From: Lamellibrachia columna
Taxonomy: Eukaryota > Annelida > Polychaeta > Sabellida > Siboglinidae
Direction of reading: 5' to 3'
NCBI GenBank assembly: GCA_963662155.1
Contig: OY759268.1
Span: forward strand, 6,977,201-7,041,200
DNA: 64,000 nucleotides
Position numbers and translations under genes: made by a program. Shown here one piece after another: positions 59,905-64,000 of the stretch (its first letter is position 1; each line of letters opens with the position of its first letter). The notes beneath the pieces are model-generated. The model saw only the letters and a list, made by a program, of their open reading frames with translations, searched no databases and was not told the origin of the DNA.

Positions 59905-62624
59905 CATCTCTGAAAAAGGTTATAGATGCGTATGTTTAAATGCAAGGAGCATAGTAAATAAAAAAACGAATTAAACATTATGGTAGAAGATATTGACCCT
60001 CACATAATTGGTATAACTGAATCATGGGCCAACATAGATATAACAGATGCTGAATTAGGACAGACAGGATATGTAATGTTTAGGAAAGATCGAATAGGAA
60101 GAAGGGGCGGGGGAGTTATTTTATATGTTAAAGAATCTATTCAGGCTTATGAAATAAAACTAGAAAGGGAAGCAGATTGCGATGAAGCTATTTGGTGCAA
60201 AATTGTTTCAGGAAATTCAAAATTAACTATTGGATTAGTTTACCGAAATCCAAACATAAACGAAGAGGACAACACAAAAAATAAAAAACGATATAAAGGA
60301 AGTTAGTAAAGGGGAATGTATCATAATGGGAGATTTTAACCATGGACACATACAATGGAATTCTCTAGAGAGCACAGGGATTGAGGACCAACAATTTATA
60401 TTTTTAATCCAGCATAGCTTTCTTACTCAGCACGTACTAGAACCAACCAGGGGAGAAAATGTATTAGATATAGTTTTGTCATCACAACAAGAATTAGTGG
60501 ACAATGTAAAAATATTTGAACCATTGGGTAATAGTGACCATAATCAAATACATTTTGACATCAATGTAAAATCAGAAAGTAAAAATAAGAAAACGTACAA
60601 GAGAAACTTCCACAAAGGTAACTACAAAGATATGAGAAAATACTTAGCAAAGCTAGATTGGAATAACAAAATGCTGATGAATAAGACTGCAATTGAATGT
60701 TGGAATATTCTAAAATATGAAATTGAGAGTATCATCGATAAATTTGTTCCCTTCCAAAAACAAGGAAAACGGAGTAGAAAGAAACACTTGTCAAAAGAGG
60801 CTATTAGAAAAATAATGCTAAAACAAACTATGTGGAGGGTTTATAGGCGTACCAGAAAGGACGAAGACTATGCAAAATACAAAGAGGCACTTAATGCAGC
60901 TACAACTGAAATCAGACAATCTAAAAGAAGATATGAGCAAAAACTAGCATGTAACATAAAAAATGACAGCAAGAGTTTTTATGCATATGTCAGGAGTAAA
61001 CAAATCGTACAAGACAAGGTTGGACCTCTAGAAGACAGTGCTGGAAATATAATATCACAGGGGTTTTTAATGGCGGAATACCTAAATGGTTACTTCAGTT
61101 CAGTGTTTACCAAAGAAGATATTAGTTCATTACCAGTTGCTGATGCTAAATTTCAGGGGGCTAAATCTGACTATTTAGGTCCGTTAGTTGTAACTCCAGA
61201 ATTGGTAGCTAAGAAAATAAAGGCAATGAAGGATAACAAATCACCGGGAGTGGATGGGATTCCTCCAAAATTACTAATGGAAACAGTAGAACAAATCAGT
61301 ATACCACTTGCAAGAGTATTCAATTTGTCATTAAAAGAGGGAGTTGTTCCGTTTGAATGGAAAGAAGCAAACATCATACCATTATTTAAAAAGGGTTCGA
61401 GAAATAAGTCAGAGAATTACAGACCAGTGAGTTTAACGTCAGTGATTTGTAAATTATTAGAAAGGTTAATTAAAGACCATATGGTGGACTTCCTCGTTAA
61501 GCATAAATTATTAAATTCATCTCAACATGGATTCCTTAAAGCGAGGTCATGCTTAACAAATATGTTATGTTTTTTGGAAGAAATCACTAAGTGGATAGAC
61601 GTGGGATCGCCAGTAGATATTATCTACTTAGATTTTCAGAAAGGTTTTTGACAAAGTGCCACATCAAAGATTACAACTTAAATTAAAAGCCCATGGTATC
61701 GGGGATAGCATAACTGATTGGATAGAACAACGGCTGACTGACAGAAGACAACGAGTTGTAGTAGATGGAGAAGTTTCAAATTGGAAATCGGTTTTGAGTG
61801 GGGTACCTCAAGGATCAGTATTAGGACCTATATTATTCTTAATTTATATCAATGACTTGGACGACAGTATAACAAGTAATGTATTGAAATTTGCGGATGA
61901 CACAAAACTGTTTAGAAAGGTTAATACTGATGGTGATAAACAACATTTACAAAACGATCTAGACAGATTAGTGAAATGGTCTGAGAAATGGCAGATGTTG
62001 TTCAATTTTGGGAAATGTAAATGCCTACATACAGGACATAGGAACTTGAATGTAAACTATAAAATGGGAGATACTGTTCTGGGTACTACTGTAAAAGAAA
62101 AGGACTTAGGAGTTACAATAAGCGCTGATATGAAAGTTTCAGAGCAGTGTGGTATTGCAGCTTCAAAGGGTAATCAAATTCTTGGATTGATTAGAAGAAA
62201 CATAACATACAAGGGAAAAAAGTTAGTTATACCTCTTTATAAAGCAATAGTTATACCTCATTTAGAATACTGTATACAAGCATGGAGACCATATCGTAAG
62301 AAGGATATAGATACGCTTGAACGCATACAAAGGAGAGCAACTAAAATGATTCCAGAACTGAGAGACCTTAGTTATGAAGAACGCCTGAAAGAATGTGGTT
62401 TAACAACTCTAGAGACAAGGAGGTTAAGAGGAGATGAGATTGAAGTTTTTAAGATATTGAATGGGTATGAAAATATTGATAGAAATATGTTTTTCTCACT
62501 CAAGAAGGATAGCAGAACTAGAGGACATGAGGTAAAATTGTCTACAGATTGTGTAACTGCTAGCAGCGTGAATATGTTTAAAAACAAGGTTGACACATAT
62601 CTCAGGAGGGCGGGCTATAAGTAG
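59905..62624 (+). pseudogene. CR1 ORF2: endonuclease and reverse transcriptase
   Basis: Starts around CVCLNARSIVN, then an APE-type endonuclease (DPHIIGITESWANI, RRGGGVILYVKES, MGDFNHGHIQWNS, GNSDHNQIHFD), RT (NKSPGVDGIPPKLL, YRPVSLTSVICKLLE, GVPQGSVLGPILFLIYINDL, FADDTKLF), and the C-terminal tail ending in YLRRAGYK at 62,624. Frameshifts are in A-runs at about 59,960 and 60,285 and by one extra T near 61,645 (FQKGF for FQKAFD). A deletion of about 12 codons near 62,538 removes the segment before LSTDCVTASS that is kept in the minus-strand copy. All key catalytic motifs are still readable. Confidence 0.93.
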
Positions 62625-62859
62625 ATGAACATTGTTGGACTCTCGATAAGCCAATGGCTTCCTTGTCCACTTGCCATCTGGGCCTTTGGCTTGGATGGCA
62701 AATCTTGTTAAATCTTGTTGAATCAATGCTCAATGCATTTGACGAAATTGAAAAACCGAAAGTGGACCACAACGTTAGAAACCATCCATTAGTCAGTTGA
62801 TGAATTCACTCAAAGTTTCACTGAACATCTCCAACATATCGTCCTTCATGATTTCATTG

Positions 62860-63760
62860 AGAAAGTACAAACATTATGCTATCAAGACCTGCGAGACAAC
62901 ATGCTGGGCGAATAGGAGGTACTTGTGGGTGATTTTGCTGAAAACTTCACTTTTGTAATGCAAGGTGAAGTCCATTTATATCACTGGAACAATGGTCAAG
63001 CTACCATCCACCCATTTGTTTGTTACTGGTTGCATAACGAAGTCGTCAAAGCATGTCATGTGTTGCTGTCTCTGCCTGACACATGACAATACAAGAACTT
63101 CATGAACTTGTGCCTCCATTATGTCGACTTTGGATTTGAAGCTGAATGGCAATGTTTTGCCACTTCGCACGGCAAGGGGCCATGCGATTGTGTTGGGGGA
63201 TTACTGAAGAGGATTTCAACAAAGGCTAGTCTACAGAGGCCTTGTTAAGATCAGATCCAGACACCTCACCAGCCGTACGAGTTTGCAAAGCAAAATGTTC
63301 CTTCCTTAAATGTTGAATACTTCACTGTCGGAGATTGGGCAGCTGAGGGAAACTGCTTGAGAGCCGCTTTGCAAAGGTGCGGACAGTGACAGTTGCATTG
63401 CTTCCGTCATGTGTCATTGTTCAAATTAAAAGTGAGAGAATTCCCGACAAGTAAACAAACCCGACAAGAAACCGTGACAGCTGGAGAACATGTCATCACG
63501 TTTGAAGAAATGAAGAGTTACGTCACAGTTCAGTATGATGGATGGTGAAGGCTTGGAATGGTCACGTCCGTGGATCAGAGAGAAAGAGAGGTGGCTATTA
63601 ACGTTCTCAATCCTCGTGGACCAGCCATATCATTCACTTACCCCGAGCAACCTGATAACCTGGTGGTAGGCATGGGGGATATCTTAACCACTACTCACCT
63701 TACCACAGCAACTGGAAGAACATAATACATTGAAGAAAGAGCACATGTCACAAATGTCTA
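62860..63760 (+). pseudogene. Decayed multi-copy transposase-like gene
   Basis: Plus-strand frames read GDFAENFTFVMQGEVHLYHW and NNGQATIHPFVCYW at about 62,930-63,025, then YVDFGFEAEWQCFATSHGKG and ISTKASLQRP at 63,120-63,240, then YVTVQYDGW, INVLNPRGPAISFTYPEQPD and LTTATGRT at 63,520-63,720. This is the order of a large multi-copy gene family in invertebrate genomes with a D-F-A-E-N motif and a chromo/Tudor-like end, probably a transposase with an RNase H fold. An internal deletion and stops break it. I do not know a family name. Confidence 0.7.
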
Positions 63761-63960
63761 ATGCACTAGAGGAATGGCTTCAACAGTAGAAGAGAAACCA
63801 CACATTCATTATGTGTGTGAAAAGGTGAGATAATAAATTGTTAATAATCCAGAAAAATTATCAATTTTGGTGTTGAACACTCTCACCGAAATGAGAATTG
63901 CTGTCAAAATATTGGAATGTGCATGTTGAAATTGAAAAAAAATTATTGCCAGGTATGTGT

Positions 63961-63969
<9 letters not shown>

Positions 63970-64000
<31 letters not shown>
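63970..64000. repeat. (AT)n array at window end
   Basis: TA array cut by the end of the window. Confidence 0.9.

Larger units (their letters stand above)
58530..62726 (+). mobile_element. CR1-like LINE, near full length, inactive
   Basis: Contains both ORFs in order, a shared 5' segment with the copy at 47.3-48.0 kb and the same 3' end as the copies at 30.2, 38.5, 42.3 and 49.5 kb, ending in repeats of AATCTTGTT (62,700-62,725), as CR1 elements end in short direct repeats. ORF1 has two nonsense codons and ORF2 at least three frameshifts. Inserted in intron 2 of gene 2 in sense orientation. Confidence 0.92.

Overview
The window is animal nuclear DNA. It contains multi-exon genes with GT-AG introns and extracellular-module exons, degenerate non-LTR retrotransposons (CR1-like, L2-like and others), hAT-like and other DNA-transposon relics, and very long (AT)n, (CA)n, (ATAC)n and (GGGA)n arrays. 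The protein families and the repeat mix fit a marine invertebrate, perhaps a lophotrochozoan, but I cannot name a species from the sequence.

1.4-36 kb (+ strand): a single large receptor gene of the polycystin-1 / sperm receptor for egg jelly (REJ) type. I could follow 25 exons whose splice phases agree from one to the next, about 1,690 codons. Domain order is: YWTD (LDLR class B) propeller repeats interrupted by a WSC domain, F5/8 type C (discoidin-like) domain, two EGF domains, REJ region, GAIN domain with GPS cleavage motif, TM1, PLAT, then TM2-TM5 with an acidic Ser/Asp cytosolic loop. The first exon(s) lie upstream of the window. The last recognised exon ends at TM5; I found no exons for the remaining membrane part (TM6-11 in family members).

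36-53 kb: a transposon-dominated interval. It holds a 2.3 kb DNA element with terminal inverted repeats and a 3-bp target duplication (36,021-38,357) carrying a decayed multi-copy PIN/FEN-like gene; an inverted, deleted copy of the last receptor exon with its downstream flank (48.8-50.3 kb), which preserves the empty site of that element; a 5'-truncated CR1 LINE with a 749-codon ORF2 on the minus strand; and other LINE pieces.

53.7-56.4 kb (+ strand): the first two coding exons (signal peptide, then the opening propeller segment) of a second gene, whose second exon would join in phase to the first exon seen of gene 1. I read this as a head-to-tail paralogue that continues beyond the window.

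57.9-63.8 kb: a nearly full-length but inactivated CR1-like LINE (zinc-finger/PHD-like plus SGNH-esterase ORF1, endonuclease plus reverse transcriptase ORF2), preceded by two tandem monomers, followed by a decayed transposase-like gene. All of this lies in the large second intron of the second receptor gene.

Together the genes suggest a locus of tandem polycystin-1-like adhesion receptors whose introns have been repeatedly invaded by transposons, with local exon duplication and exon death.
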